DNA of 64,000 nt from positions 496,001 through 560,000 of the forward strand of contig JAJNNX010000003.1 of assembly GCA_023159155.1 (NCBI GenBank), written 5' to 3'. The position numbers and the translations under genes were made by a program. The stretch comes from Ustulina deusta. Taxonomy: Eukaryota; Ascomycota; Sordariomycetes; Xylariales; Xylariaceae. The notes under the pieces are model-generated. The model was given only the letters and a program-made list of their open reading frames with translations. It had not been told where the DNA came from and made no database searches. This document shows, in pieces, positions 49,201 to 61,410 of this stretch. How positions within the stretch are numbered: position 1 is the first letter of the stretch; each line of letters starts with the position of its first letter.

Positions 49201-52200
49201 CAGAGTCTATTTTTGATCAATATGTTATTAGCGGGCGTATTTTATTCCATTCGATGACCTCTAGTAAGTACGGTCGTAGTATCGAGGTCGGGACAATAAA
49301 CCACGCCAGGCTATATACACAACAATAGGCCATCCAAGTAAAGGGCCTCGACTTGCCTTGTAGCAGCACCGACCCATTTTAATTCAACATGGTATGTTTG
49401 TATACTTGTCCAGGGTGATTTTTAATCCATCCAACTATGCTTCCCAGTGCAGTAATATTCTTACTATTCTGTCACTAATATATTTTCCCCTCGTGTGAGT
49501 TGGGTAAACAATTCGAAGGGGGGAGGAGGGGGGAAAGAGGGGGGAGGGCCTGGACGACTGAATCACATGGGGTGTTATGATTTGGCTGTGTGGTGGCAAG
49601 GACAGAGTGATTTTGAGTCCATTTTCTTGCGGTACCACTGGCAAATCGTGTTTCACGAGCTGCTATATCTAGTCAGTCCCCCGAGCTTGTAGGAAACATG
49701 ACGAGACATCAAGCTTCTTGACTTCTTGCTCTAGCTACATTACTACAAATTAACACTACAATCCGCCATGGCTCTTACCTATACATCAAATGTACATTGC
49801 CCTTTAGACACCATGTCTTTGTCATCTCCGGCCATTAAGGGATGTCTGGTTTGACGTCTTACTATGCTATAAAATTGTATGCAATGCGGCCAGGATGTTC
49901 CTGGCTTGTACAATGTAATCTTGAACGCTCCGGTTGACGGGACGGCTAATATTTCACACCTTCGTTACACTATCTACCCGTCAGAATATGCCCTGTTTCA
50001 CACACTCACCCTCTCACCGCTCACTAGGACCTCTACGGGGAAATGGTAGTACACGTACACGTATACACACCAGCATTAAATTCTCCGAAGAGCGGACGAT
50101 TGGACATACCATCTGAGGCGAGGACAGTCCCCAAGAGCTGCTGTACGCTCCTTCTGGCGGGATACTAGCTTCAGCCACGTCATCTGATGTCCCAGCCTGC
50201 CTACGATCGAGTGGATAATAGGCTCGGTGCATAACACGTATTAATGTCTTCAAACCGACATGATGAAAGAATAAAAATAAAACACTGACGCCAGAAGAAT
50301 GGGATAGAGTTTGCAAACTTCAGCCTTCTGACTGACCAGCATGGAATTCTGTTGATTTGTCTACACTAAGGGAAGGCAGCCTCCCAATAACGCTGCTGTC
50401 GGTGAAGCGGTAATAAAGTTTGATACCGCCGAAGCGGAAAGCTGCACTTGCGCATCGGTGTGCATTCCTCCCACCTGACCATTCTCCTAGTGACAGAAGA
50501 GCAGGCAATCCCTAACCACCGAAAGCCACCACCAACTACCCTATTCTTCTCTAAGCCGGTCCCAGTTCCCTGTTCTCAAATCTCCCTTCAAACAAGCCGA
50601 GTGATGGTTCGTTGCGTGTGGGCTCACTTCTAAATCGATGGGAAATGCACGTAGCCTGCCCGGAGATTTGGTGATACAGCTCGGGATGCGGCATGATGCC
50701 ATTCAATGCCTGACTCCGTGGGGTATAGGCCATGATGATGCATCGGCCTTGTGAGTTAGGTACTTGTGCATCACAGCGGTCACTGAGTTTGCGAGTTTCG
50801 GCGCCTTTTCAGCCTATTTTTTCTTTATTTTATTTTAATTTTTCTTCTATTCTCATTTTATTTCATTCCTAGACGGAAACGAAGGTAACAACACGACAGG
50901 GAGGGCAGTTGTTACCCAGTGGAGGCCAACAAAGTAGACAAGACATGCCTCCATCACTGGTTAGAACTCCCTTAGTCCGCCGAAGAGACACCGTGCTTCC
51001 AGAAGAGTAGTGGTTAGAACAACGTAAGTGGGGGTACACCAAAAGCCGCCCGTGATGGGTCACCACATGTCAGCTGCCGTCAACAAGCTGTATGGGGCCT
51101 TCAGATTATCCCCAAGTATGAGCTCTTATGTCGAGATTATTGGGGGCACAGCCTACTGGTTCTAACTGTCAGGCACCTCAGTAGTTAAATGTCGCAAAAT
51201 AGTATATGCCAGGAGATGTTCAAACTGAACTTTCAAGGCGCACTGCACTAGTCGGGGAGGGCTACATGTATCGTGGGCAAGGCAAGTAGTGACTGGCTGC
51301 TTGTCCTTTGGACATTCCTTTTAGTTTGTTGCTTACACAATGGTAGGGCCATTACTTGTGGCATGCTGTTGGCAAGTCGTCGCAGCAAGGGGGTTGCGGA
51401 ATTTCAACTGTTGTGCGCGCCGAGTGAGTGCAAATCACTTGGACCCATATCATTTGCCAGAAACGGGTTTGGGCCATGTTCTAAACCATGGTAGATCGAT
51501 CTACTCCGCATGCTTGTTGAACAGAAAGATATTTTTCGACTTTCACATCGCGCCCCAGCACGATAACCCGGACGCATGACTGGCCGCAAGAAACTAGTAG
51601 AAGAGTAGATTAGACTGCTGACGCGACTCGAGTTTGAAGTTCCTCTCCTAGAGACTGCTGGGGTTCATTGTACTCCTGCTTCTTCAACGCGAGACACATA
51701 TGTCCTATCCAGGCTGTTTTTGGGTTCTAAGCATGCTATTCGATTAGTCTAGACATACAAAAAGTAGTCGTAATCTGTGGACCAAATTGTGGTTGATGCA
51801 AAATACCCGGGATGGCAGACTTGGAGTGGATTCGACCGAATTTCGTCCGAGGATTCAATGCCAAGCCGTCGATAATCTAGGCGCTGACAAATTTGGTTCA
51901 AATTTTGTCCGTATTTCGGCCGAAGGGCTTGGCATCACGTTATGGTATATTGACTATCTCGCCATCAACTTTGTGATGACTTAACAGTATACCTTCGTTT
52001 CAGTTATCTATTGCCTACAGAGGTTTTGCTTTGCCTTGCGTGTGATTAGACACACTACCTCGCCTTTAGTATCTGCTGCCGAATGCCGACACCACTACTA
52101 GCTGTAGTAGCGTTAATACTGAGCTGATACCCGTAGACAGAGAGTGAGACTACTACTACATCCACACCTAGAAAGGTTCTGCTGTCGGTTCCGATTCTGT

Positions 52201-52220
52201 CGTCTGCCTTGTGCATTGAT

Positions 52221-55013
52221 ATGGAAAACCAACAGCGTCTTGCTCTTCGCGATGGAGTTCCTCCTGACCCGAAGCGCAGGAGGGTTCGAAAGGGTACACG
52301 GAGCTGCTGGGAATGTAGGTTGAGATCCCCTCTGAACTCCCAGAGAGGGTATTTTTAATGTGAAATTGGATAAATAGGTAGAAGACGGAAAATTCGCTGT
52401 CTGTACGCTTCAGAAAATGCGTCAACATGCGTCAATTGCGAATCCCGGGGCACAAATTGCGTAAGCCAGGAATTCGCGGACGAGCAATCTTCACCGCCCG
52501 ACCGACGGGTAACGCAACGCTTAGGGCGTGTTGAGGAAATGCTCGAGAAGCTGATCGAAAAGATTATGCCGGACTCTTATACTGCTGGCGACCGAGGGCG
52601 CCCCACGGATACTTCGCCCGCTTCGGCCGACGCTGTAGACTCGGAGTCGGTTGGCAGTCCATGCCCCTTCTCAGTTGGCAAGCCCCCTATGTTCGACGTC
52701 CTTGCACCTCTAAGAGACAAGAGCAAGGGGCCACCCGATGGGGTCTGCTTCACGGCTGAACTCCCAACGCCAGCATCGAGTCAGCACGAGGCACCTGTCC
52801 TCGGTCCGAAATACACCGAACTCTCGAAAGCATTACACGATTTATTACCCTGCCAGCAGGATATCGAGACTATCGCCGAGGCAAGTCCGGCAGCTAGTGT
52901 TGTGATTAGTTTCTTCTCTCGTTATCGCGATGTAGCCGCCGGGCAAACCGAGGAACCATCATCCATCCGCATCGTTCCGTCGCCATCCTCGCACCCAATT
53001 GTGCTAGGGAGGCGATTAATGCAGCTCACGAACTGTATTCAACAAATCCAACCGTCAACACCACTTAAGCTGGTCACGACAGAGTCACTCCGTTGCCTGA
53101 TGGGCAAATATGTTTCTGCAGTCTCGAACCTAGTGGCCTACAATGATGAGCTAGTCGGTTATGCTGAGGGGTTGGAGACTCTAGCTCTAATCTCGCTATA
53201 CCATGCAAATGCTGGCAATCTACGCAAATCGTGGCTCATGCTTCGCCGCACATTATCGGTGGCCCAGCTCATGGGTCTTGATAGATGGGGCAACAAACCG
53301 CTCAGGTCTGCCGATCCAACATCCAATCCTTCGACCCGAATCAGGGCGAGCGCATTCTGGTTCCGCCTCAATTTTACGGACCGGTACTTGTCTCTCCTTC
53401 TCGGCCTCCCGGCTGGCACGGACGACAACTCTTTCTTAGCCGATGACACTGACGATGAGCCAACGGACAAACTAGAAAAACAGCACACGGTGGTCATGGG
53501 TGCTATCATCAAGCGCAATAGTAGCAAAGGAGACGCGTCTTTCGGTATGACGCAGGAGATTGATCGCAACCTCGAAATAGCGGCACGAAGCGTCGCGTCC
53601 GACTTCTGGCAGCTCCCATCGGCCAGTGCTTTACAAGATCCAAAGCCTGCAGAAAACATGCGTATTAGTAAGTGAGAAGTGATTTCTCGGAGTCATTTTC
53701 ATCTCCCCTTGGCCACAGTATGATCACAAAAATTCATTTTCAGGCCGCAAGCATGTTCCAAAAGCTTTCCACTCTTCTTAAACCCTAATACATCACGCTA
53801 AAAATAGGAAGAACTGACTCGAGTGTTGCAGTGACACAGCTAATGTTGCAGATGAACCATCACAACCTCCTCATCCTACTTCATCTTCCTTACATGCTAC
53901 GTGATCCAAAGGAACGGCGCGTAAGCTATCCCCGGAGTCATTTTCTTCCTGTAATAGTCGCTTGCGGAGGCAAAACTTTCCTGTTAGGCGACAAGCGTGT
54001 CTCGGGACCATGCAGAACTCCTTAAGCCCGCGCCTATTTCACCTGAAAGAGTATTAATTACTGACTCCAGCGAACTCTAGTGGGACTACAGTAAGGCGAC
54101 ATGCATAAGCTCGTCGCGGCAGCTATTACGCACGTTCCTGATGTTTCGCAATATGAACAAATCGTCGCATGCGTGTCGACACACGGATTACTCTGCTTTA
54201 ACAGCATCTATGACTCTACTTCTTGGATACCTTGAGCCAAAGATGCAGGCGTGTGATCAGGCTACGGTCTCAAAGCGTGAAGCAGACCGCACCCTAGTCC
54301 AAGAGGCGTGCGATAACTTCCAGCGGATGGCTGATCGGAATGACGATAAGCTTGCTCGAGATGCAGCCTGCATTATCGGTCGTCTCCTGCCTCTGTTAAA
54401 TCCGGACCTCTTGACAAGTGGCGCCTCCAGCCAAGGGGCAAATAACGGAGGAGTTGGCGAAACGCCAGCAATTCACCTCGAGATCCCGTACCTAGGGACC
54501 ATTAATATCAATCCTTCCGCCCACGCACACATTGGTCAGCATGACGTGCAGCCACATGCTCACGCGACACCAGCTCATAACATCAATGCCAATGTCAGTA
54601 CTACGCCCGCTACGCCGGATACGCTGGCTAACCCCACCATCACCGTGACCAAGAGTATGAGCTCGAATCAACACGAGTACGTCAAATTCCCGACATATCC
54701 TACGCTCAGCCATATAGCCCAGCCACCCTCAACAGACTGGGGCATGCCATCGAACCAACAGCACTTCACACCTCCCGACGGAGACCAAGGGGCCGAGGCA
54801 TCCCACCTGTTATCGTTCTCAATGGGCTATAGTGATAATTTAAACGAATACGCCGACTTCAACGGGTTTGCACCACCCATGATGCAATTTGAGTGGTCGC
54901 AGGCGCAGCTCGCCCACCCAGAGCTGGCAGCTGAGGCCGACGAGTGGACATTCCAGGGCTTCGACACGACGTATTTTGAGTGTCTATTTTCATCTGGTGC
55001 CCAGGGGCTATGA
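52221..55013 (+). CDS. Zn2Cys6 transcription factor with fungal_trans domain
   Basis: Four exons (52221-52318, 52382-53667, 53832-53920, 54081-55013) give 801 residues. The zinc cluster is split by intron 1 and reads C29-x2-C32-x6-C39-x9-C49-x2-C52-x6-C59 in the context GTRSCWECRRRKIRC and TCVNCESRGTNC; the basic RVRK precedes it. Residues 70-90 form a likely coiled-coil dimer linker (RVTQRLGRVEEMLEKLIEK). The middle-homology region runs from about 280 to 600 (YAEGLETLALISLYHANAG, MLRRTLSVAQLMGLDRWG, FWFRLNFTDRYLSLLLGLP, LMLQMNHHNLLILLHLPYMLRD, then WDYSKATCISSSRQLLRTFLMF). The acidic/aromatic C-terminus may activate transcription. The gene converges on the CDH gene with 280 bp between stops. 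Introns 2 and 3 are long and similar to each other. A role in controlling the adjacent cellulolytic genes is inference from position. Confidence 0.92.
53668..53831 (+). repeat. Introner-like intron, copy 1
   Basis: 164-nt intron. Blocks: CGGAGTCATTTTC at position 21, AGGCCGCAAGCATGT at 75, CTTAAACCC at 110, ACTGACTCGAGTGTTGCAG at the end. CTTGGCC (53708-53714) can pair with the later GGCCGCAAG with a bulge. Confidence 0.7.
53921..54080 (+). repeat. Introner-like intron, copy 2
   Basis: 160-nt intron only 89 nt downstream of copy 1. Blocks: CGGAGTCATTTTC at 13, AGGCGACAAGCGTGT at 66, CTTAAGCCC at 101, ACTGACTCCAG near the end. CGCTTG (53959-53964) is the reverse complement of CAAGCG (53992-53997), giving a hairpin at the same place as in copy 1. 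Confidence 0.7.
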
Positions 55014-55293
55014 GATCTCTCACCAATAAGGACAAAGTGTTAGCGTCTATGACGCGACATGTATGAGTATGGGGAATGAAAAGCTTAAGCTCACTTTCTC
55101 AACTGTATCATCTTTCACGTCTTATATTGTATTATTCCGAAACGTCTATTGACACGACGTCACTATGTACATTAATCCCACATACCCTGCTCGCCACGTA
55201 AGGACAATAAAATCATTACCTTTCTGTTTCATCGTCTCCCACATATGGGAAGACAGATATTGATGTCAAGCTAGGTTTGGCCGGAATGGGCGT

Positions 55294-58217
55294 TTATAGT
55301 GATATGATGACAGCGCCGTTTTTGCGACAAACAGGCCTGGCTCGCGGCCCGTTCTTTAGCGTTGATATCCTCGCAGCGGCGTTCTCTGCTGCCGTTACGA
55401 TCATCGCCGAGGGGTTCGCTGTGACCATGCCTGGAAATATCGACCCGTCAACTACGAAGAGATTGTCCGTGCCGTATACTTTGGTGTCTAGATCCACGAC
55501 AGCTGTGCCATTTGCCTTTCGGCCGTCATCCAACCCCATCTTATTCGTGCCTGGGAGAGTCAAATGTGTTAGTTAGGTCACAGCTTTTTCACATGAACGG
55601 CTTACACGACAGCACAATCGGAGAAACTTACCTAACCAGTGATTCGCTCGGCGCTTGGCTGCGCTCACCACAATGCCATCCACGTAATCCTTCACCGTTT
55701 GGTTCATTGGCGGGAACGAGAATTCGAGGTTGGGGTATCCCGAGAGAGCCGTCCGTAGGCCGTCAATACTGGCGATGACAGCAAGCTTGTCATTTTCATC
55801 CTTTAGGTATGGGGGATCCGATACGAAGGTATCTAGTCCCTGCCTGATGGTCATGCGCCCACGTGAGGTAGAACCGCGACCGAGATACTGACTCATGATC
55901 ATGGTACCTGCTTGTGATAAGCGTCTACCTGAAAGACTAGGTCTGGGACGAGTTGCGCTTACTGTTGCTACCGGTCTGGTCAGCCCCTTCAATACGCGCC
56001 GTCCATTGGAACTGGCGCACTTTTCCGTCCGCTCCAATGACCTCTTCCCAGAACTAAGTACGGGCGTTAGCTTACTCAGCTAGGGATAGTTAGATTTGCG
56101 GCTACGTACCACCGGCCCGATATTAGGGGCGGATTGCGCAAGAATACCGCTACGTTTCTCTGGATTGAGTTAGAACGCTCCGTCTTAAAAGCTTTTTTAC
56201 TTTAACTCACGAAGATATGCTGATTGATCCGAAGCGATGGGCTTAGTCCAAGCCTCGTAAAAGTCGTAGAAGATGACGTCTGGATGGGTGATAAAGGTAT
56301 CGGTCTGCGAAGTTAGAAGGCGTAAGCAGCTGAAGTACGGAATCTCTCGGATATACGCACATTGACGTGGTCAACTAAGTTGTAACCAACAGGTAAATTG
56401 ATCCACGAGTCGCTTTCAATCATGGATGGGCCGTCTTTCGACAATTTAACGACTTCCAGTTGGTCTTGCGGACCAATCCCACCTGATAACTGTTAATAAC
56501 CCTCTTTTAGGACTAAGGAGGCAAGTCTTACTTCGCATTAAGAACTTGGCTGAGCCGAAAGTTCCAGCGGACACGATTACACGTCCGGTTTTGGGAGTAA
56601 CGGAGACTGTGCCGTACTGGCCATTTCCAAGCATGCAGTCCAGCTCGACACCGGTTATGGTTCCACCGGTTCGAAGTGCGCGGCGAGCTGGCGTGTTCAT
56701 CCACAGCTGGAAATTGTCTCTCTCAGCCGCCGTCTTGAGATACGTGGCCATTGGCCCTCCTCGCTCGCCCCCAGAAAACATGTATGTCGTTGGGCTATAT
56801 GTGCGATTTTTAGCCCCAGGGAACATATTAGGTAGGCCAACTCCTGTCCAACCACCCTGCTTCAATGCCGCGCTGAGAAGGTTGACTCCCTGTGGAAAGT
56901 ATACTTTGCCGTCGACAGAGGGCGCAGTCGTTCCAGGAATGCGCTGAAAGACCCTCATAGTTGCAGCAATCATATCGACATCGTGCCATCCCGCGGGGAA
57001 GTTCTCATCCCAGTCCTTCGGGTTGGCCTATTTTGCAATAGCATTTAGCGCAGTCCTTGAATCAATCATCCAAGATTTATAATTACCTTCCACCACAGTC
57101 CGGCGTTCACGGCAGTGCCGCCTCCAAGGAGGCAACCGGCCATCTGATCTGTGTCCTTGCAAGCGACGCCCGCGGAGTCCACCCAGATCTGATTGCACAA
57201 ACCAGGCACGTCGAAGCGAGTAAGATCCGTCTTCTGGAGCCAAAGTGGCTTCATATTTCCACCCCACATTCCCAGCGATGGAGGACCTTTCTCGAGGAGG
57301 AGAACACTGTAACCCTTTTCACTGAGACGATCGGCCATAGGAATACCGCCAGCACCAGCACCGACAATAATGTAGTCAAATGTTTGACTGGCCATTTCCG
57401 GACGACAAGTGGCGACTGGGTCAGGTGCCGGGTTCCCAGGGTCGGTTGTGCCACAATCTCCAGCGACCACCCTGGTTGCCAACCTAGCCCAGGAAGCATA
57501 CGAGTTCTTCACAACCGTTTCCAGAGGTGCTCCAAACTGGCCAAAGGTTTCGTGTTGCCCGAAAGCAATCGTCGAGGGGCAAGAAGGGGTAGAGGGCGCC
57601 GTCTTTGAAGCAGCACGTCCGAGAATGAGAAAGCCTGAACTTGTCTGAACGCTTCCCGTTGCGCCATTATGATCCCAAGAGAAACAGCCCTCACACCGGT
57701 ATATGAGTTCAAAACCTGTGGCAGTAATCTTGGAAGATATCTGTGTTAGGTTGGCTTGTCCGGCGTACTCTTCAGGGAAACTATATCCTGTCGCGAATCG
57801 GAACGATGTCAAGACTTCGTCTCCGTTGACCCAGGCAACTAACAGCAGAGCTTGAGTCATCTGTCCGGACTCGCCGTGAGAGATGCCGCACCACCCCGTC
57901 GAACATTTCTATGACACGTTCAGCTCACGCTTGTTTGCGCTCCCTTCACCACCTAATTTACCTACTAGAATGCCGACGTACTCCGTGGCGTCGGTTGTTA
58001 AAGCATCACCGGGTAGCGACATCCCGATGGTCATATCAACCTGTTCCCATGTTCCAAATTCTATCTTCGTATCGGGGTCGGTGTATGGGACGGGACCCTG
58101 GGCGAGACATGTTCGAATTGCTAGTGACTGTCAGGATTACTCTGGCTCAGCGATGCCTCCTCACTTACATGCAGCGGCTGCTAGAATAGCAGTCACAATG
58201 CGTGAAACGCTCGGCAT
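55294..58217 (-). CDS. cdh: Cellobiose dehydrogenase (cytochrome + GMC flavin domain)
   Basis: Secreted flavocytochrome that oxidises cellobiose and cello-oligosaccharides and passes electrons to AA9 LPMOs. Ten exons (58217-58169, 58120-57966, 57908-57087, 57027-56532, 56482-56361, 56304-56211, 56159-56110, 56053-55963, 55907-55632, 55550-55294) give 803 residues. A signal peptide of about 23 residues is followed by the b-type cytochrome domain. GWCGISHGESGQM has Met85, and GQHETFGQFG has His187; after signal removal these match the known Met/His heme ligands. A short Pro/Thr linker (about 219-243) leads to the FAD-binding GAGAGG (251-256). GMC catalytic residues are His716 in ANHWLGT and Asn764 in VTANPSAMI. 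There is no C-terminal CBM1. Each junction was fixed by frame and family continuity; the donor of intron 2 is GTAGGT. Confidence 0.94.
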
Positions 58218-58298
58218 CTTGAGGCCAATCAGGAAGCGTCCGATACAATCAGATAGACGAACCGCATTCTCTGTTGAGGGACGGGGTGGTTCGTCACC

Positions 58299-58308
58299 TA
58301 TTTAATAC
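58299..58308 (-). promoter_or_regulatory. TATA-like box of cdh
   Basis: TATTAAATAG on the minus strand, about 85 bp upstream of the cdh start codon. Position and sequence fit a TATA box. Confidence 0.4.
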
Positions 58309-60398
58309 AGTTCTGACCTTTCACCAATGGAGGCTGAATTCGTTCCGTACTTCCGGGAAAAGTGACAGGGTCAGCCACATTCTGGAGAATCCTGTAGCCA
58401 GAATCTTGAGAAATACAAGGCATGAGCTTGATTCGGAAGTCTGAGCCGTCCCACTGAGTGGCTCATTCTGTGACCCGCATGACTTATAGCAGTTCACTAT
58501 CCGGTAAGAAAGAAGACAGATACAGTTGCGCAGGTTGATTAATGGCGGAGGACATCCACAGGACATCCGACTGGTCAAAACAAACGACAGCCGCTTGAGG
58601 CTGTCAGCCGAGAAGTCAATAGCAATCCGGGCAAAATCGAAACCTACGAGGGACTTGCATACAAATCCCCGCCATTCAAGGATTCCCCACAGACCGAGGG
58701 TCGCTCTGCAAACTTATCCGAGTCAACCAAGACCCTCCCCTTACAGGCACCCCTTTAAGCTCTCAGATTGATCGATCTGGCAGCAATAGATAGTATTGAC
58801 AATTCTGGTGGGCGATACTGGATTACAGGTAATACCTTGCGCAGAATGGGACGATTATCGTCGGGCAAATAACAACAGGACACCATCTTGGCGGGTCAAG
58901 TCAGCCATTGATTGACGCGTGATCTGGATAAATATCCATAGAACGTTCATCTGAAGCTCTTAATTAAACATGTCAGTCATATGCCAATTAATACTGCTCA
59001 GCCTATATGCGGAGAGGCCCTTCCTTGATTTCTCATTAGGCAATCCCCGTAGCACATCGGTTACCAATAGCATTACAATAGCATTAGAAACGGTTTCATA
59101 TTATCTATTCTCCCAATCCCGCCTTACACACCTGAATATCTCACATGAATATCACGAGGTACTTCGTCGGATCCTAGGGCCGAAACAGTATTCTACTCAC
59201 CTGCGTCTCATATAGAAGCATTTCACCATCGCTGTGTACATACCGTCCGTCTTTGACAGAAGTGCCAATTACCATCAGCTTCCATTAAGCTCTTTTGATA
59301 ATTCTCTACCTAGATGGCGGCCTGATGAACGTTTTCTTCGCCAAGACGGGTCACCGCCGGGTTTGGGCTTGCCAGCGGTCTCATGACGGCACCGTTACTA
59401 CCACGCATCACCCCAGTGCTACGACAAACGGCATTCGAGGTCTTGTGAATTCCATATATCCACATAGTTGCATAAAGAAATGGTACCACGTTTCTCAATT
59501 ATGACGAGATTGGGCGTACCCCTTAGAAGGCGAAAACACAGCCACTCTTACAGCACACCACATCCCAGAGACTGCTAGAGCACCCCTAGGAGGAGACATG
59601 TACTGTCTTTGGCTTATATTATCAGCGTCGTAGGATGGAAAGCGAAATATCTATTGAGTTAACAGAACTCTATAAATTACGGCTAGCTAAGCATTAAGTA
59701 TTTTCTGTAAGCCCACAAACGCATAAATTGTATGGTTGACGAAGGCTGATCGCGATTCCATTTTCACAGTAAGTGAAGGTATAGTCACGCCAATATCTCA
59801 AGATCCGATCACCTGGACGTGGGTATATTTCAAAGGGTTTGGCCCCCTTTCATTATATGATCCAGAGCACTCGACTCTTGGACTTGCATCTGATTGCCTA
59901 CTGTATCCTAAGCTCTGCCATGACCGTCCCACAAGAAGGGTGGTTATAACGTATAAGACCCGCGATTGTAACAACGTACTAAAACCTATCCCATATCATT
60001 TCCAGCGCCGCATGTCGAGTTCAGGGTTAGGGTATTATCTGCGCATGCGCAGGTCGATTTGTGACCAAGATCTGAGGCAATGCACAATCTACCATTCATA
60101 TGACTACCTCTTGAACCTACCATGGTTCTTCAGGCGATTACCAGCCTTATTGGCGCAATTATTCCTTTCGCACCATTGCCGATTGGGTCCTACAGGATCT
60201 AGCCAACCTCAGATTCTTGGCTCATTTACCAGAAGTCTAAATGCCGTTCGACCCAGTCCGTTTTCATATATTAGAGAAATTCAGATTGCTTCATAATATC
60301 AGCCACGGTATATCAACCGCCGAGAACTGCCGCGTCTTTTCTCGTCGGATAGCTTACCAGGTGTGTGTGACGTCAAAAGAAGCTTTCATTAGGCAAAA

Positions 60399-60404
60399 TA
60401 TATA
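60399..60404 (+). promoter_or_regulatory. TATA box of the AA9 gene
   Basis: TATATA within AAAATATATACC, about 90 bp upstream of the AA9 start codon. Confidence 0.45.
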
Positions 60405-60493
60405 CCGTCAGTGTCGACGTTGTTCAATTTTCATTGTTCTACAATCAAGAAAGCTACGGACAGCCTCGTATTTGCAGTAATACCTTGCGCAAA

Positions 60494-61410
60494 ATGAAGA
60501 CTTTCATCAAGACTCTCGCTGCTGTAGCTCTAGCTGCACAGAGCGTTTCGGGCCATTATATATTTCAAGCCTTGGGCAAAGGCACCGCTAAAGGCACGCC
60601 GTACGAGTTTGTTCGCCACAATACTAACATGAACTCTCCCGTGACCGGTAAGCCATACACGTCTTGACACCAGAGTTGAGCGCTTATTAGGGATATCAAG
60701 ATCTCTCTTCACAAGACCTCCGATGCAATGTTGGCGGTGCCACTAGCGGGAGCACTACTACTTTGTCATTAAATGCCGGTGACGCATTCACTTTCAGTCT
60801 CGACCAGGCCGTCTATCATCAGGGACCAGTCTCACTGTTAGTTAGCGTCCTCTAAGCAGAAGTGACGTCGGAAGACGCAGATAGCTAACCCTAATAAAAT
60901 TATAGCTACATGTCGAAAGCCCCTAGCACAGCTGTTGAGTATGACGGAAGCGGAGACTGGTTCAAGATCTTTGATTGGGGTATGTCATTTCACAGGAGGA
61001 AGCTCTATTAATAGATCTGTGACTAATAACCTAAATCAGGCCCGAAGTTTACTAATGGACAAGCGCAATGGACTATGACAGGTATGCAAACTGTAGGAAG
61101 AAAGCAAACGCTGATATGCAGGTTGTTGACCGAGCCACTAGCTACCTACTCCGGGACCATCCCTAAGTGTATCCCTGACGGCGAGTACCTTCTACGAATC
61201 CAGTCACTGGCGATCCATAACCCTGGAGCCACTCCGCAGTGGTATATTAGCTGCGGCCAGGTCAAGGTCTCGGGAGGCGGGAACGCGAACCCTTCACCGA
61301 CGGTGAAGATCCCTGGTGCTTTCAAGGCCACGGATCCCGGATATACGGCAAACATCTACAACAACTTCAATAGTTACACAGTGCCAGGTCCCTCCGTTTT
61401 TACGTGCTAG
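60494..61410 (+). CDS. AA9 lytic polysaccharide monooxygenase
   Basis: Secreted copper enzyme that cleaves cellulose oxidatively. Five exons (60494-60647, 60701-60836, 60906-60979, 61040-61081, 61142-61410) give 224 residues. A 20-residue signal peptide ([20 protein letters not shown]) ends just before His21, which becomes the N-terminal copper-binding His of the histidine brace. The second brace ligand is His91 ([11 protein letters not shown]), and QWYISCGQV supplies the axial Tyr (about residue 170) and conserved Gln. [16 protein letters not shown] and [19 protein letters not shown] are standard AA9 sequence. The acceptors chosen for introns 1 (ATATCAAG) and 4 (CCACTAG) are the ones that keep these blocks in frame; nearer AGs do not. 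There is no CBM1, so this is a single-domain LPMO. The neighbouring CDH is its expected electron donor. Confidence 0.95.

Larger units (their letters stand above)
42503..52220. other. Gene desert, 9.7 kb
   Basis: No coding sequence can be supported on either strand; ORFs are short and lack codon bias. It contains a 12-bp tandem repeat (44332-44360), a degenerate tRNA-like segment (46165-46230, minus), TACCTAGGTA at 46352-46361, a purine/G-rich run at 49518-49547 and a 10-bp inverted repeat (51858-51867 with 51926-51935). Words such as CTAC/GTAG and TAC/GTA are frequent. This may be decayed repeat DNA, but no transposase or reverse transcriptase remnant was recognised. Confidence 0.55.
58218..60493. 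other. Shared 5' region of the divergent CDH and LPMO genes
   Basis: A 2.3-kb spacer between divergently transcribed cdh and the AA9 gene, so it holds both promoters. TATA-like sites are seen close to both starts. Short ORFs (up to 186 codons at 59736-60296) have no recognisable domain. I could not assign CreA, XlnR-type or CLR-type sites with confidence by eye. Confidence 0.6.

Noticed and set aside
51858..51935. ATGCCAAGCC/GGCTTGGCAT inverted repeat as a transposon end
   Set aside because: Arms are only 10 bp with a 58-bp loop, no target duplication and no internal ORF.
59736..60296. 186-codon ORF between cdh and the AA9 gene
   Set aside because: No recognisable domain, no Kozak-like context, mixed codon use; more likely promoter DNA.
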